A DNA stretch of 64,000 nt from Carettochelys insculpta (Eukaryota > Chordata > Testudines > Carettochelyidae): assembly GCF_033958435.1 (NCBI RefSeq), contig NC_134137.1:61458001-61522000 (forward strand). The letters run 5' to 3'. Both the position numbers and the translations under genes were made by a program. Each line of letters starts with the position of its first letter. The first letter of the stretch is position 1. Positions 11,091-22,546 of the stretch are shown here, in pieces. A model generated the notes under the pieces. It was not told where the DNA came from, made no database searches, and saw only the letters and a program-made list of their open reading frames with translations.

Positions 11091-14000
11091 AGATCAATCT
11101 TTAATTCCTGTAGACTCTAGGCCAATCCTGGAGGGCGAGCAACCCAGAGGATGTCCTGGGTGCTGTAAGAAAGAAGAAACTAAGGCTCTGATACATCACA
11201 CATATACACCCAGGCCTGTTGTTAAGTGTTCATGGTTTGAAGCTCAAGGCCTAAGACAAGAGGGAAGAGGGCACAAAGTGAATGATTAGTGGTGCTCGTT
11301 ATGGTGATGGGGAATGAAAAGAGATGACAGTATGAAGGCCAGTTAGGCGGTGGTTAAGTTATCTGGTGATCCAAAGGCAGAATTTTTTTTTCACACTCCT
11401 TTACTACTTGCACCAGTTTACAGCTGTTTTATGACCAAATTACTCCTGGTGTGTAAATGGAAACCTGATTTACCCCCGATCAAATCTGGTCATAAGATGC
11501 CAGTGAGAGTGGCAGCCAATTTCTCTGGAGCAGAATTGGGCCCAGAAAATTGCCCTTTATGACAAAATCAAGAGGCCCAAGCAAACAAAAACGTGCACAC
11601 AGCTGCTTCTTCCATGTCAGAAATTTTCTTGTGGCCAACGCACATTTTTTTGTTTTTCTCCTCATTTAGGAAAATGTGTAACTATGTGCATGGCTGGAAA
11701 TTGGAAATGAAAGAATTCTTCTCCTGGACAGTACCGTACTTGCTGAGCTCTCCCTAGAGAAGCCCTTGATCTGCTTATGCCTTTCTGAAGCCATGCAAAA
11801 GTCAAAAAGATTAGGGGAAAGTCGATGAGAATTTAGACAAGCCTGGCTCCAACCAAGCATTTGCACCAATTCACAAAGGAAAAACCTTGGAAGTGTTTCC
11901 AAAAATACAGTCCAGGCATGTGAGTTAATGCTGGTAGGGATCCTAATGCACAGACTTTCCCCATAATCAGGGTTTACCTCAACTCTGTTTATTCTGTAAA
12001 CTCTGGTTTCTCAACAGAAACAGCTCATCACACTACACCCATGTTGTACAGACATGCAGAAAGTCCTTGCAAAGAACTAGATATAGAACAACCCAGCTGT
12101 TTCTTTTACTAAATCTGTGCATTAGCAAACTCTCTCATCATTTTCCAGGGTTTGGGGGGAAAAGAAGCACTAATGGAAGCTGCCAGACTGACGGCACTGG
12201 AGAGCAAAGTAGTGTCTTTTATCCACAGAACAATCACAGCCTGGATGTTAGCAGTGTAACTGTCCCAGCATGCCCGTGGAGGGAGGAGAAAAGAGTCAAG
12301 TTCTACACTAGAAAAAGAGTGCATAGTTTACTACAAATTAACAGGCAGCTTTTCCCCACCTGCTAATTAATTATTTGCAAAGACTTCATGATTTTTCTCA
12401 AATTTATTGAAATTTTTCAATGACTATTTTCTTTGAATAATTCTTGGCCTGCAGCTCATTCGTGAGCTGTTTCACTGTGAGAATTCATGGGCTGAGCCAC
12501 ATTAGGAAGTTTCACTATAGAACCCGACTCGCCGGTCTGCGGCAGTGACTTTGAGCAAGGCTTATGACTGCTTTGCATTGCCATCGTGTGGCAAAGCGGC
12601 TGGAATGTGCCAGAAAATCTAGTCCATAAACCCCATGGTGGTCCTGATTCTCCACTCAGTTACACCACTCCTACAGAACTGCCATGCCTCTGAAGTCAAC
12701 TAAGTTACAGCTCTGTAACTGAAGAAAAATCATTTTGGCCCAGTACGTTTCTGTCCCCTAGAAGAAGGCAGACAGATCTCATAATTACATTGCTAAATTG
12801 CACACTTGCAGTAGTGCTGGAACACTTTTAAGAGGGGGGGGTGCTGAAAACCAAACCTGTTAGCCTCATTCATGTTCCCCCCCCCACCAAAATGGTTGGA
12901 AGCAGGACATATATCTGACAGAGGCGATCCAGACAGGGGACAGGAGGTCAAAGCTGGGGTCATAACTAGGGGCAGGCACAAGGCCAGGTATGGGTTTGGC
13001 TGCTGGGACCCTGGGTGTGGGGCCAGGAGTGGAGCCCCCCCATGAAACCTTGGGTTGTTCCAGTACCCTCCATACCTTTAGTTCTCACACCTATGCTTAT
13101 GTGCATTCATTTATTCAGAATTCCCTTCTCGTAACGATCCTCTCTAATATTCCCTTGAAAATGTGCTTGGTCAGAGTTGCAGAAAGTAAATGCAATTGAC
13201 GCATGAATGAGATTAGTGTAAATTCATTTAAAAAAACCCAGTTATGTAATTGTGGGAAACGTTCTGTTCATTTTTCCCATCTCAATTGACTCCTAGTCGA
13301 TCTCTCTAATGATAGAGCTGACAACAAGTGTTGGTGTGATGACTTTTGGCAATATAGACCCATGCCCAAAGAACAGCAGACTTTAACCTGGTTCACACAC
13401 TGGAATGGCTAACAACACATTCAGAGCAATGCAACCCAGAGCAAATCCGAACCACTGCAGATTCTTGACTGTACTAATGCCAAATCCTGACTCCTCCTGA
13501 AAATATGTTTCAAACACAAAGCTTATTTGTTTATTAAGGAAAATAATTTTGCTGTGGGTGAAAGAGCAACAGGACAGTGAAGTGGGTTTTATCATTGCCT
13601 CCTCCCTCCAGATCGGCTCCCTCATGCTTCTGGTCTTCTTTTCACTTTGCCTTAGATCATTCCTAAAATAGAAATGACATAGCTGGCCCTGGACAGGATG
13701 GTATGCAAAACCCACGCAGAAATGAATGCACTGTCATGACGTCCTGCAAAATGATTAACTGTCTTTTTGCTCATATCTGTGCAAGATCTTTCAGTTTAAA
13801 GATTGCCTTATTTAATCCTTGCTTTCATTTCAGTAAACAGTAGTCTGGTATAACTGTAAACCACATTTATTTCTCATTTGTTGTTCATCAAGATATCACT
13901 CATTAAAAAGAATCGTCTCCCTCCTGTGTGTTGAAGCTGTCTTTCCATTCTGAGGGGATTGCTTATGAAGTGTTTCCCCCCACCACACTAGGTACTTCCT

Positions 14001-14654
14001 TTAAAAGTTTCTCATTAATGCACCACGAGAATCCCAAACCACAATAATTTGTTCTGGCTGTTGAGTTAAGAGCTGCTGTATTGTATATAGTGAGAGCACA
14101 TACGGTATATGTGCTCTCACTATCTACAGCTTTACTGGCATAGTGACGGGACCAAATTCATCGCGTCTGCTACACTGAAGTTACACCAGGTACCAACGTG
14201 GCCTAATGAGTCAATCAGGCTACGTTAGAGCATTCTAAATATTAACCATGGAACAAAGCACTGCATACGCCTGTGCCTTCCTAAATACATGATGTTCAAA
14301 TCATATACATCATTGCACATTAAGAGGACGTAGGATGACTCACAAAAAACGTTAGCTCAAGATATATTTTAAGCTCATGAGCTAGCACGCTCCAGGAAGG
14401 TGAGTCCTAATTTTACTGCTTGTACTGATTTAAAAAAAAAAAAAGATTATAAACTGCATTGCACATCCATTTGGTTTTCTGCACAGACAGGTTGAAGCAT
14501 CCAAGTTTTTTTTGCACTACCCCAGGAGTGGAGTTGCTCATACAGCCTTTTCATGCTCACCTAATCCGTGCTGAGGTACATCTTCACTCAGTCTGGGACA
14601 GTATCCCCGAGCTTGGGTAGTCATACATTTGCTAGCTGAGCTTGAGCGAGCACT
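11091..14654. other. No gene recognised; contains a perfect short hairpin
   Basis: AT-rich, with only short ORFs. One ORF at 13383-13715 (-, 110 codons) has no recognisable domain. A poly-G/poly-C pair of patches lies at about 12832-12890. The hairpin at 14087-14123 is listed separately. Confidence 0.45.
14087..14123. repeat. Perfect 16-bp inverted repeat with 5-base loop
   Basis: The left arm 'atagtgagagcacata' (14087-14102) is the exact reverse complement of the right arm 'tatgtgctctcactat' (14108-14123), separated by 'cggta'. It could be a hairpin RNA, a cruciform-prone site, or the core of a decayed palindromic element. Confidence 0.8.
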
Positions 14655-15222
14655 TCCAACAACATTATATATGCCATTTTGTGCCAACAATGCTCTGCCG
14701 CTATGTACATTGGACAGACTGGACAAAACCTTCGCCAAAGAATGAATGGACACAGAGTAGACAGCAAGAAACTCAACACCCATCAGCCAGTCAGTGCACA
14801 CTTCAATGAAGTGGGCCATTCTGTTAAAGACCTGAGAATTTGTGTCCTGGAACAAAAAGAATTTAACAACAGATTAGAAGGAGAGATTAGTGAATTGGAA
14901 TTCATATTCCAATTCAACACGTTAACATGTGGTATGAACAAAGGCATCAATTACCTCACGCGTTACAAGGATTGCTTCCCTTCCCTTGATACTCATAATT
15001 ATCTTAGGCAGGACAATTAACATCCCCTCCGCCCTGCATGCCCCTCTTCAGTCCTATGTATTTGATTTGTGAGTTTTTATTGCAGTTTTTTTATCCTCTG
15101 TACTTATAAATGTCAGCCTGTATTGGAAACGAGATTGATCTGATGAAGTGGGTCTGTCCCACAAAAGCTCATCACTGCATAAATCATTTTGACAGTCTTT
15201 AAAGTGCTACATTTCTGCTGTT
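14655..15222 (+). mobile_element. Penelope-like element, 3' part with GIY-YIG domain
   Basis: The GIY-YIG coding end is followed by the 3' sequence 'ctgatgaagtgggtctgtcccacaaaagctcatcac' and 'gtctttaaagtgctac'. Shorter copies of the same tail occur at 27228-27300 and 43805-43906, which shows that this is the element's 3' terminus. The RT part is absent (5' truncation), and the 5' limit is where coding similarity fades. Confidence 0.8.
14679..15020 (+). pseudogene. GIY-YIG endonuclease domain of a Penelope-like element (5'-truncated ORF)
   Basis: In Penelope-like elements the C-terminal GIY-YIG nuclease nicks target DNA for RT priming. The frame is open for 113 codons. In order it shows IIYAI just upstream of the listed start, then CQQC (the Cys pair specific to these elements), MYIGQTGQNLRQRMNGHR (YIG core, with catalytic-type Arg in LRQRM and the following His), the HFNEVGH zinc-type histidines, LRICVLEQ, and LEGEISELEFIF (containing the metal-binding-type Glu). 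It ends in TCGMNKGINYL, the usual 'GlN' ending. No internal stop was found within the domain, but the RT domain that should precede it is missing, so it is a fragment. Start choice is arbitrary because coding continues upstream to about 14655. Confidence 0.8.
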
Positions 15223-15840
15223 TTGTTATGTTAAACATAGTGGTGTAGCTGGGGTAGTACAGGCAGTGGTTCAGGCTACCTGCCCAAATACAGACCCTGG
15301 GATAGAGACAAGTTTCTACCAGGACAATTAGCCTGAGCCTACACTTGTGCAGCCCTAGTGATGCACTTGTCCTTAGTAGGCTAGCTTGAGCAGAGCTAGC
15401 ACATCTGCCTAGCTGAGCTAGGAAGCGTGCCTGCCACTGCAGTAAAGACACAGCAGGGCTCTTTGCCCCGTAGAGCAGCTGGAATCTGCCATTGCATTTG
15501 AGATAATAGCCTGAAGTCTTTTAACTCCAGCAATAGAGGCTGGTGGTTTTAGATACACAGGTCCCAGATTCAAGTCCTGATGCTGGGGCCATTTGGAATG
15601 TTTGGATTGTAGGTCACAAATGAAATTAATTTGGAGGTGTAGCTTTTCTGACGGGTCACACGGAACTCACGCCAGCTCAATATTATGTTGAGTAGCAAAC
15701 CTCATCCCCAGCCTTTGCTCTGGCACTCAGTTGCTGGGGTCTCTCTTTAGTCTGTCTCTGATATGTAAGAGGAAGGGAGTGGTAAATCCAATAGCCAACC
15801 TCTGCCTCGCTGTTCCTGAGAACAGACACCATCCCCATTA
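15223..15840. other. No gene recognised
   Basis: Contains 'gcaatagaggctggtggttttagatac' and 'cagattcaagtcctgatg' at about 15525-15580. This weakly resembles a tRNA-derived SINE with a B-box-like GATTCAAGTCC, but it was not convincing enough to call. Bases 15838-15840 (TTA) may be the Harbinger target site. Confidence 0.4.
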
Positions 15841-16441
15841 GAGCTGTGTTTACACTACAGGGGTCTGTGGACAGAAGTCACTGTTGATAGATATTTCCCG
15901 ACAGAACTGCTGTCTACAGAACAAGTCCACACCTAATACAGGCTCCCTCTGTCAACTCCTTCTGTCAACAGAAAGTGTCCACACACCCGGACTGTTCTGT
16001 CAACAGAGTGGGCTCCAATGACCTGGAAGTCAGGGATGCATGGCTGCCGAGCCCTTCCTGGAGCAACAGCCCAGCCCGCCCTTAAAGGACCTCCCCGGGG
16101 CCACATTCCCTTCCTGTGGCGAGGGCTGCATGCCTCTTGGAGGGATAGCACAGCTAGTGCAGGGCTCCCTGGCTTACTAAGAGCGACTTTGGCCTTTCCA
16201 GTTAGCTATACCACCAGAGCAGCCCCTGGGCTTCCTCTGGCCACACCCAGGGGTCCTGCAGCTTCTGCAGCATATCATCCCTGACACCCTTCTTCTCCTC
16301 CTCTGGAGGAGGGACTAGCCTGAGCGCCCCCAGGAGGAGGAAGCTGTCGTCACTGCTGCCTTGCTGCGATGGTGCCCATGCCCCTGAGTCAGCAGGCGTG
16401 TCTGGCGCTACACCACCAGCTCAGACTGGTAGGACCAGCTG

Positions 16442-17625
16442 GTGATGGGCGAGAGGGACAACCAGCGCTGGCTTCAGAAGTTCCGCATGCAGAAGGGCAC
16501 CTTTCTGGACCTATGCACCTGGCTTGCCCCTGCCTTCTGCAAGGAGGACACCCACCTCCAGCTCGCCACCCCCCGGGAAAGAGGGTGGCCCTCGCCCTCT
16601 GGAAGCTGGCTATCCCTAACAGCTGCAAATCCATTGGGAACCAGTTCGGCATGGGGACATTCACCGTCGGTGCCACCCTCATGCAAGCAAGGTGCTCCCG
16701 GGCTACAGGCCCTACCCAGGGGGGTGAGGGGTCCCAGCCCAGTGAGACCCTGGGAGAGCAGGAGCAGAGGTGCCGGAGGGAATGCAAAGGGGGAAAGTCC
16801 CATCCCGAGGGCACTGTGGTATCCCACTCACTCACAGCCCTGCTGAATGGGGGGTGACCTCCCACGAGGGGGCCTGAAGGGCCAGAGTGCGCTAAAGGGG
16901 ATGGGGAACACCCTGGGCTCAAGAGCCGGACAACCCCAGTCCCTCACCCATGTTCCCCACCTCCTCTCCCTGCAGGTCATGAGGGCCATCAACTCCCTCC
17001 TGCTGCAGAGGCTTGTCTGCCTGGACAATGTCAATACTGCGGTAGCCAGATTTGAAGCCCTGGGGTTCCCCAACTGCTTCAGGGCCATCGACGGGACCCA
17101 CATTCCCATTCATGCCCTGGGTCACAAGGCGGCACATTTCACCTATAGGAGGGGTACCACTCAATTGTGCTGCAGGCCCTGGTGGGCCATCATGGGCACT
17201 TCACCAACATGTACATCGGGTGGGCTGGCTGGGGACACAACGCGAGGTTGTTCTGGAACTCTGGCCTCTTCCAGAAGATGGAGGAGGGCACCTTCATCCC
17301 CCACCGGGATCTGAACCTTGGGGACATGGACATGCCTCTGTGCATAGTGGGGGACACTGCCTACCGCCTAATGCCATGGCTTATGCGGCCCCCTGTACCA
17401 GACACCTGGACCCCACCCAGGAGCTCTTTAACTCATGCCTGAACCAGGTCTGTTTGCTTGTAGCGCATGCCTTCAGCTGTCTGAAGGCCAAGTTCTGGTG
17501 CTTACCCACCTGGATGTGGAGGAGGGCAAGGTACCCCAAGTTGTGGGGGTCTGCTGTGCCCTTTACAACCTTCTGGAGGATGAGGGGGAGACCTTGCTCC
17601 TGCTGGGGGCCCACCCACCTGCCAC
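16442..17625 (+). pseudogene. Harbinger DDE transposase (HARBI1-like), decayed, with probable intron
   Basis: The enzyme would cut and paste the element at TWA sites. The N-terminal helical region is readable at 16442-16560 (RWLQKFRMQKGTFLDLC). The frame then changes and continues as VALALWKLAIPNSCKSIGNQ and FTVGATLMQ at 16587-16690. A likely intron, about 16720-16975, ends in 'ctctccctgcag'. The second exon has VMRAINSLLLQRL, then GFPNCFRAIDGTHIPI with the first catalytic Asp. After a frameshift near 17150 come LQALVGHHGHFTNMYIGWAG and GDTAYRLMPWLM (second catalytic Asp). Further frameshifts lead to VAHAFSCLKAKFW, where the third catalytic Glu normally sits, and here that position is Ala. 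A last piece reads CCALYNLLEDEGE. At least three frame changes plus the lost Glu make it non-functional. Confidence 0.85.
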
Positions 17626-18329
17626 ACCTATGAGGAGTCCGCTGCAGCCCCAATTTGCCGTGCCCACCAAGAAGGGCTGTGCATCCGGGAAGCCCTGTGG
17701 GAGCAATTCTCCCAGGAACCCTAATAACCCTCCCGCCAGAACACCCCCGAGGGGCTTTCAGGCCCTCTGCCCCACCCCATCCCCACCCTGGCCCCTCCCT
17801 TTGCCCACCCATCCCTCCATGGCCCCTCTTCAATTACTAGAGACACAGGGGATTGTGAACAAATAAACCTTGACTTTTGACAAGGAACATGTGTGCAAAA
17901 AAATAAAAAGAAACCAAAGAAAGAACCATTTTAACAGGGGGGCAGGCCTCACTCTAGGCAGGGGGTGGTGGGCTGCAACTCCATGGGAAAGCGAAATCCC
18001 TAGCAGCCCCGGCCACAGGACCCTCTCCCACCATGGGTTCAGGGTCCCCGTTGGGCCTGGGTAGGGTGCCGGTGGCACAGGGAGGTGTGGGCAGGAAGGG
18101 CCTATGGCAGGGTCAGGCTCTGCTGTGGGGGCCTGGGCGGCAGGGGGTTTGGGTATGGCTGGGAGAGTGGGGAGATCTGGGGGGGACCGGGTGGGTGGCT
18201 GAGGACAAGATCCATTCGGCAAGGGCCAGGACATTTGGGGGGAGGCTTGGAGGGGGAAGGGCAGCTGGAGCAGGGGGAGTGGGGGCTTCAGGGAAAGGGG
18301 CAGTGGCGTGGGGCTGGGGGCAGTGGACG

Positions 18330-19725
18330 CAGGTGGCTGGGCAGCTGGTCCCACCTGATGGCAGTGGTGCTGTCCAGGTGGGACATTTGTTTGCCCCATG
18401 CCTGAGCCTGCCACTCCCAGTCCCTTGCCCGCCATGCCCCAACAGCCTGCATCCACCGCTCCATAATATCAGCGAGCTGCCCAAGGGCCCCCTGGTCCAC
18501 CTCGACCTGGTGATTCACCCTCTGTCCACAGGGCCACCCGTACCACCATGGAACTGCGCTGCGCCCCGGCACTGGTGGTCCTGCAGCTGTGCCCAGCTTT
18601 GTCTCCAGCTCCTCCCGGGGGTGACTGGACCTGGAGAAGAGGTGGGGCCAGCCCAGCCCTCCAACAGTCCAGCTGGAGGGGGGACAAGGAGGTGAGATGG
18701 TAAGTCCTTCCCTCCACATGGCCCCCAGAGCCCTCCCATCCCCCCCCCCCCGGCCTCTGCACACGTGCAGCTTGGGGCACTGTCCATGGGTGTGGGCACT
18801 GCCTGTGTCCTGCAGGCACGACTGCAAGTGGAGGGTCACGGTTCCCAGTGGTGTGTCTGGAGTTCGGCCCTTGCCCATGTGGCTGTCCCAGCAGCAACCA
18901 CATCAGGGCTGGCAGGCCCACCACCCCCCCAAACCCTTCCAGGACCCTCTGGCCCTGTCAGCCTCCCCTGGGGCTGCCAATGGGCTGGTGCCTGTGCCCT
19001 GCAGCTGCATGGTCGGTCTAGGTGGACCACGGTGCCTTGATGCATGTGCAGGTGCTGAGTTCGCAGGGTGGACCCTACCCAGGCTGACATGGTGGGGATC
19101 ACGGCATGCCCCACCCTTGCCTGCCCCTCCAGGCCCCAGTGTCTGTGCCCCATGGGCTGCTAACCAGCAGGGACCTTGAAAAGGTCCAGTGAGGGCCTGG
19201 AGGTGCCTTGGCTGCAGGAGGAGCCCATTTCCATGCTGATGGCCCGGGTCCCCTCACTGACCAAGGAGACGGTCTTGCCGTCACCCTCAGGCTGCTGCTG
19301 CCCCAGGTGGGACTCTGGCTGTATGGAGGGGGCCTCCCCAGAGGTGTCCAGGAATCTGGCGGCAGCGAAGTGCCCTCCACCCAAAGGAGCTCCCTGTAAT
19401 AGGGGCAGATGAGCCGTCATGCCCCTGAGCAGAGGGTTTGATCCGGAGCCCGGGTAGAGCCCTGCTGCAGTTCTTCAGTTTTGGCCTGGACCTGCTGCAT
19501 GGTCCAGATGGTGTGTGCCTGGTCTGCCAGGGCTCTTGCGACCTGACTGTAACCCGGGATGTTCCACCTCTTGGCTGCCAGGTCCAGGAGCACTGCCTCC
19601 TCTAGCCAGAGGCTTATCAGGTCCCAGACCTCAGGGTCTGTCCATGATGAGGCACACCTCCCTCTGGCTGGGGTTGAGTCCTGGATCTCCTCTCCCTGCT
19701 CCCTGGTGGGCTGGGCTGCAGCCAT
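18330..19725 (-). pseudogene. Harbinger SANT/Myb-like accessory protein, antisense to the transposase
   Basis: The first exon begins at ATG near 19725 (MAAAQPTREQG) and reads through a trihelix/SANT-like block: SWTDPEVWDLISLWLEEAVL, NIPGYSQVARALADQ, TMQQVQAKTEELQQG. It stops at 19417. A second, C-terminal exon is suggested at about 18560-18330 by GALGQLADIMERWMQAVGAW and REWQAQ-like sequence, a Trp/Gln-rich helix typical of these proteins' tails. Pyrimidine tracts ending in 'cag' on the minus strand around 18675 would fit a splice acceptor. Compared with the SANT-like ORF at 9823-10110, this copy lacks the CPYY segment in exon 1. Whether it was ever spliced as proposed is inference. Convergent arrangement with the transposase is seen directly. 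Confidence 0.65.
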
Positions 19726-20153
19726 GGCTTTGGAGTGACTGCAGGGTGTGGCTGTGAGCAGGCCGCAGGTACAGGTGCTGCCTGGGCTGCTCCTATGCTT
19801 CCTAGTTCCTGGTATGAGGTCTCCAAGTCTGGTGTCCCTTTAAGGCTGGCTAGAGGAGGAGAACATAGAGCCCTGCTTGTGGTGGACAGAGCGTCTCCCA
19901 GCTCCAGGTGGCCCACACCATGGAGGACCCCTCTGTCGACAGAAGAGTGTCTACAGTCCACTACTATTCTGTCAACAGAATCTGTCTACAGAGGTGCTAT
20001 GCCTCAAACTTTTAAGACAGAACTCTGCCGGCAAAACTATTGTGTTCTGTCGACAGATTCTAGACAGAATGCATTTGTCGTGTGAACATTCCCTAGTTCT
20101 GTCTACAGAAGGTCTCTTCTGTCGACAAAACTGTGCAGTATAGATACAGCTTA

Positions 20154-21736
20154 ATTGTTTTGGAGGTCTCACAGCAGGATCTTCAGAGAGGTGGCTGATA
20201 TTCAGGGTTGGTTAGAGAAATTGTTGATATTTGGTTCCTCAAAAACCTGTGATGCAATGAACAAGCTTTTGTTTTTACCACAATTTTTCTTCAGAATTTT
20301 TGATTTTCATGAGCAAATCTGAAAGATGTTATCAAAATGGACATTTCCTGTGGAAATTTCTGTTTTGATGAAAACCATTTTTGCAAGCATACAAAAAACA
20401 CATTGTAAATAGTATAATTCAACAAGCTCTGGCAATATGATTTGTCATCCCCAATCCAAAAGCATCTCTGAAAGTACCTTCCATCCCAAAGTAAGGAAGA
20501 AGGCACAAAGAAAAATTCTTGCTTCCATTCAACCATTTCACCCCCTAAAAGCCAGCACAAAGATCACAGAATTAAACTGGATAAGGAAAAGGTACCCGTT
20601 GTCGTCCACATCTCTGCCAGTGCGAGGTCTTTGACCACCATTTTGTCCTGCCTACTTTTAAATTTGCCAAAAGAGGGGGCTTCCACCAGTTTGCCAGAGA
20701 AATCATGCCACAAACAGGATAATGTATTTAAGTCCTTTATGTCAGGCCCTCTACCCTTCTGGGGCCAAAGAAGCCAAATGTTCAAAACAAACTCACAAGG
20801 TTTAGTTCAGTGACAACACCTGGCACAGAGAAATTAGACACTGAAGAGCACACATTGGTGTATTTACTGGACCCAGCCTTGAGAGACATCCACCACCTTG
20901 CAAAACCATCACAAAACTTAGCGGAAGAGAGTCAGGATTAAGAAACGGGCACACTTCAGGTTCAAGGTAGAGGTAACTCGATGGGATTCAGACATGGATG
21001 ATTTCACAGCTACCAAGTTCTCCTCCTTCATTGTTGCAGGCACTAAAATATTTCCCCCACCACCACCTCCAAACATAAATTTTGCAAGAAGAAAACATTT
21101 GTATAGGTCTAGTTTGTGCCATGTAAGCACTCAGCTCCGCTCTGCAGCCATTGTTAAGCCACTCCGCACAGCAGGCTTGCTCTCTGGTGTGTAGGGAAGT
21201 TGTGAGCCAGTGTATCAGTACAGTCATGCCCCGTCTGGCCAGGGCACCAGAGTTCACTCAGCTTCATGGGGCTGTTAACCTGCCCCTGGTCCCCACAAAT
21301 CCAAAACCCTCTCTGCTCTTTGTGGGACTTTTACAGAAACCCAGACACCCACCTAGCCCCACACATACCACTGAGTTCCAGCTGCAAGGGCACCATTACA
21401 GGAGGGCAGGGGGACCGCAGTCTTTCGCACCAGGAAGCTGCTTGCTGTTTTTCCCTTCCCCTCACTGTCAAGGGGTGAGAGGAAAGTGCACAGCTTCCCT
21501 GCATTCCTCTCACTCCTGACTGGTGAGGGGAGGGGCAGAGGAGGACGCGCTGCAAGCTGTGTAATTTCACCTCGCTCCATTAACGAGGGGAAGAAGAAGA
21601 AGAGCAAGCAGCATCTTGGTAGGAGAGGCTTCAGCCCCCATTCCCCCCGCCCCACTGCCCTCCTGAAATAGAGCCCTTGTTGGCCATTGTCTTAGAAGTT
21701 CGCTTTTCCGGCCTTCTCGCTCCTCTGGTAGCTACC
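20154..21736. other. No gene recognised
   Basis: No coding or transposon-end signal that I can name. Overlapping ORFs on both strands at 21151-21655 sit in GC-richer sequence with repeated 'aggggtgagag'/'gtgaggggagg' words and look compositional. Confidence 0.4.
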
Positions 21737-21915
21737 TCACCAGTGTTCCCTATAAACTGGGCACTTGTGCAGCTACTCAAGAGAAATGCAGATGCCACTC
21801 AGCTGATTAGGAGAGCACCAACAGCTAGTTTTCATGGTTCTGTTGACGGTGCACGTTCACACGTGCCTCGGTGCACAGAAAAATTATTCTGCGCCCGAAT
21901 GGGGAAAAAATCCAC
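21737..21915 (+). mobile_element. hAT-like MITE remnant (left part)
   Basis: Starts 'cagtgttccctataaactgggc' and contains 'tcagctgattaggagagcacc' and 'cagaaaaattattctgcgcccgaatgg'. I recognise this as the body of a very common reptile short element whose right TIR should read back as an inverted 'cagtgttccc'. That end is missing here. The superfamily is inferred from the TIR style. Confidence 0.5.
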
Positions 21916-22170
21916 CTATGGATTGAAAAGATTTGAGGGCACGTTGCACTCCAGCCTTCTGCTTCCCAGACCTTTTTCCTCCCAGTTGCTGTGAGGCAAC
22001 CCCTCAGCAGTGGTAGGCAGTGCCTGCGGGATGCTTCTGACAGCTGGGCCAGCGTAGGGTATGCTCATCATGACAGAAGTATTCAAACTATTCCTGCCAG
22101 GTAATAAGTATCCTCAGTTTCCACCCACCCCCCGCACACAGAGCTCCATTAGCTTCTCACCCTTTCAGGA

Positions 22171-22546
22171 TAGGGTGACCATCTGTCCTGTTTTCCCCAG
22201 GATAATCCCTTAATTAAGCTGTCTCACAAGCATCCCAACTTTTTTAAGAAAATGGGCCAATTGTCCTGTATTTTGTGGGAATCCTGTTCCCTGGCATCCA
22301 GTGTCAAGAGGTGGCAGCCCCTGCTGCCATGGAGCTCCTCCGCTGGTGGCTGCCCCATTCCCTGGCACTCTGCAGACACAGCCCCCAGGGGTCAGCCTCT
22401 TCATTCCCTGGCATGCCCCTGTGGGAGGTTGTGGAGCCCCCATCCTCCACTTCCCCCATCGCTGAGGAGCCCTGACATGGAACAGCAGCAGCCCGTCTCT
22501 GGAGGCCAGTGTCCCTTATTTGTCATAGGGCAATGTGGTCACCCTA
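22171..22546. mobile_element. TIR element, about 376 bp, flanked by TA
   Basis: The left end 'tagggtgaccatctgtcctg' and the right end 'gtggtcaccctac' share the inverted word GGGTGACCA/TGGTCACCC, and both lie next to TA. The body is GC-rich and has no coding domain. A Tc1/mariner-type TA duplication is possible, although hAT elements in vertebrates have similar 'GGGTGACC' ends, so the superfamily is open. Confidence 0.65.

Larger units (their letters stand above)
15841..20150 (+). mobile_element. Near-complete Harbinger (PIF/Harbinger) DNA transposon, both genes present
   Basis: The left end 'gagctgtgtttacactacag' and the right end, read inverted, 'gctgtatctatactgcacag' form imperfect TIRs, and both are bordered by TTA (15838-15840 and 20151-20153), as expected of the 3-bp TWA target duplication. 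Each end has a cluster of near-palindromic words of the form TCTGTnnACAGA (left: about 15867, 15962, 15993; right: about 19932, 19968, 20046, 20098, 20118). Inside, the transposase is on + and the SANT-like gene on -, meeting at a two-way poly-A region near 17860-17930 ('aaataaa' words). Confidence 0.85.

Noticed and set aside
13383..13715. 110-codon minus-strand ORF
   Set aside because: No domain, no exon borders, and not supported by neighbours.
15515..15600. Possible tRNA-derived SINE with a B-box-like GATTCAAGTCC
   Set aside because: No matching A-box at the right distance and no known tail, too weak to call.
18033..19179. Plus-strand ORFs of up to 220 codons between the two Harbinger genes
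   Set aside because: They are shadows of the minus-strand SANT-like gene or GC-rich spacer, with no domain.
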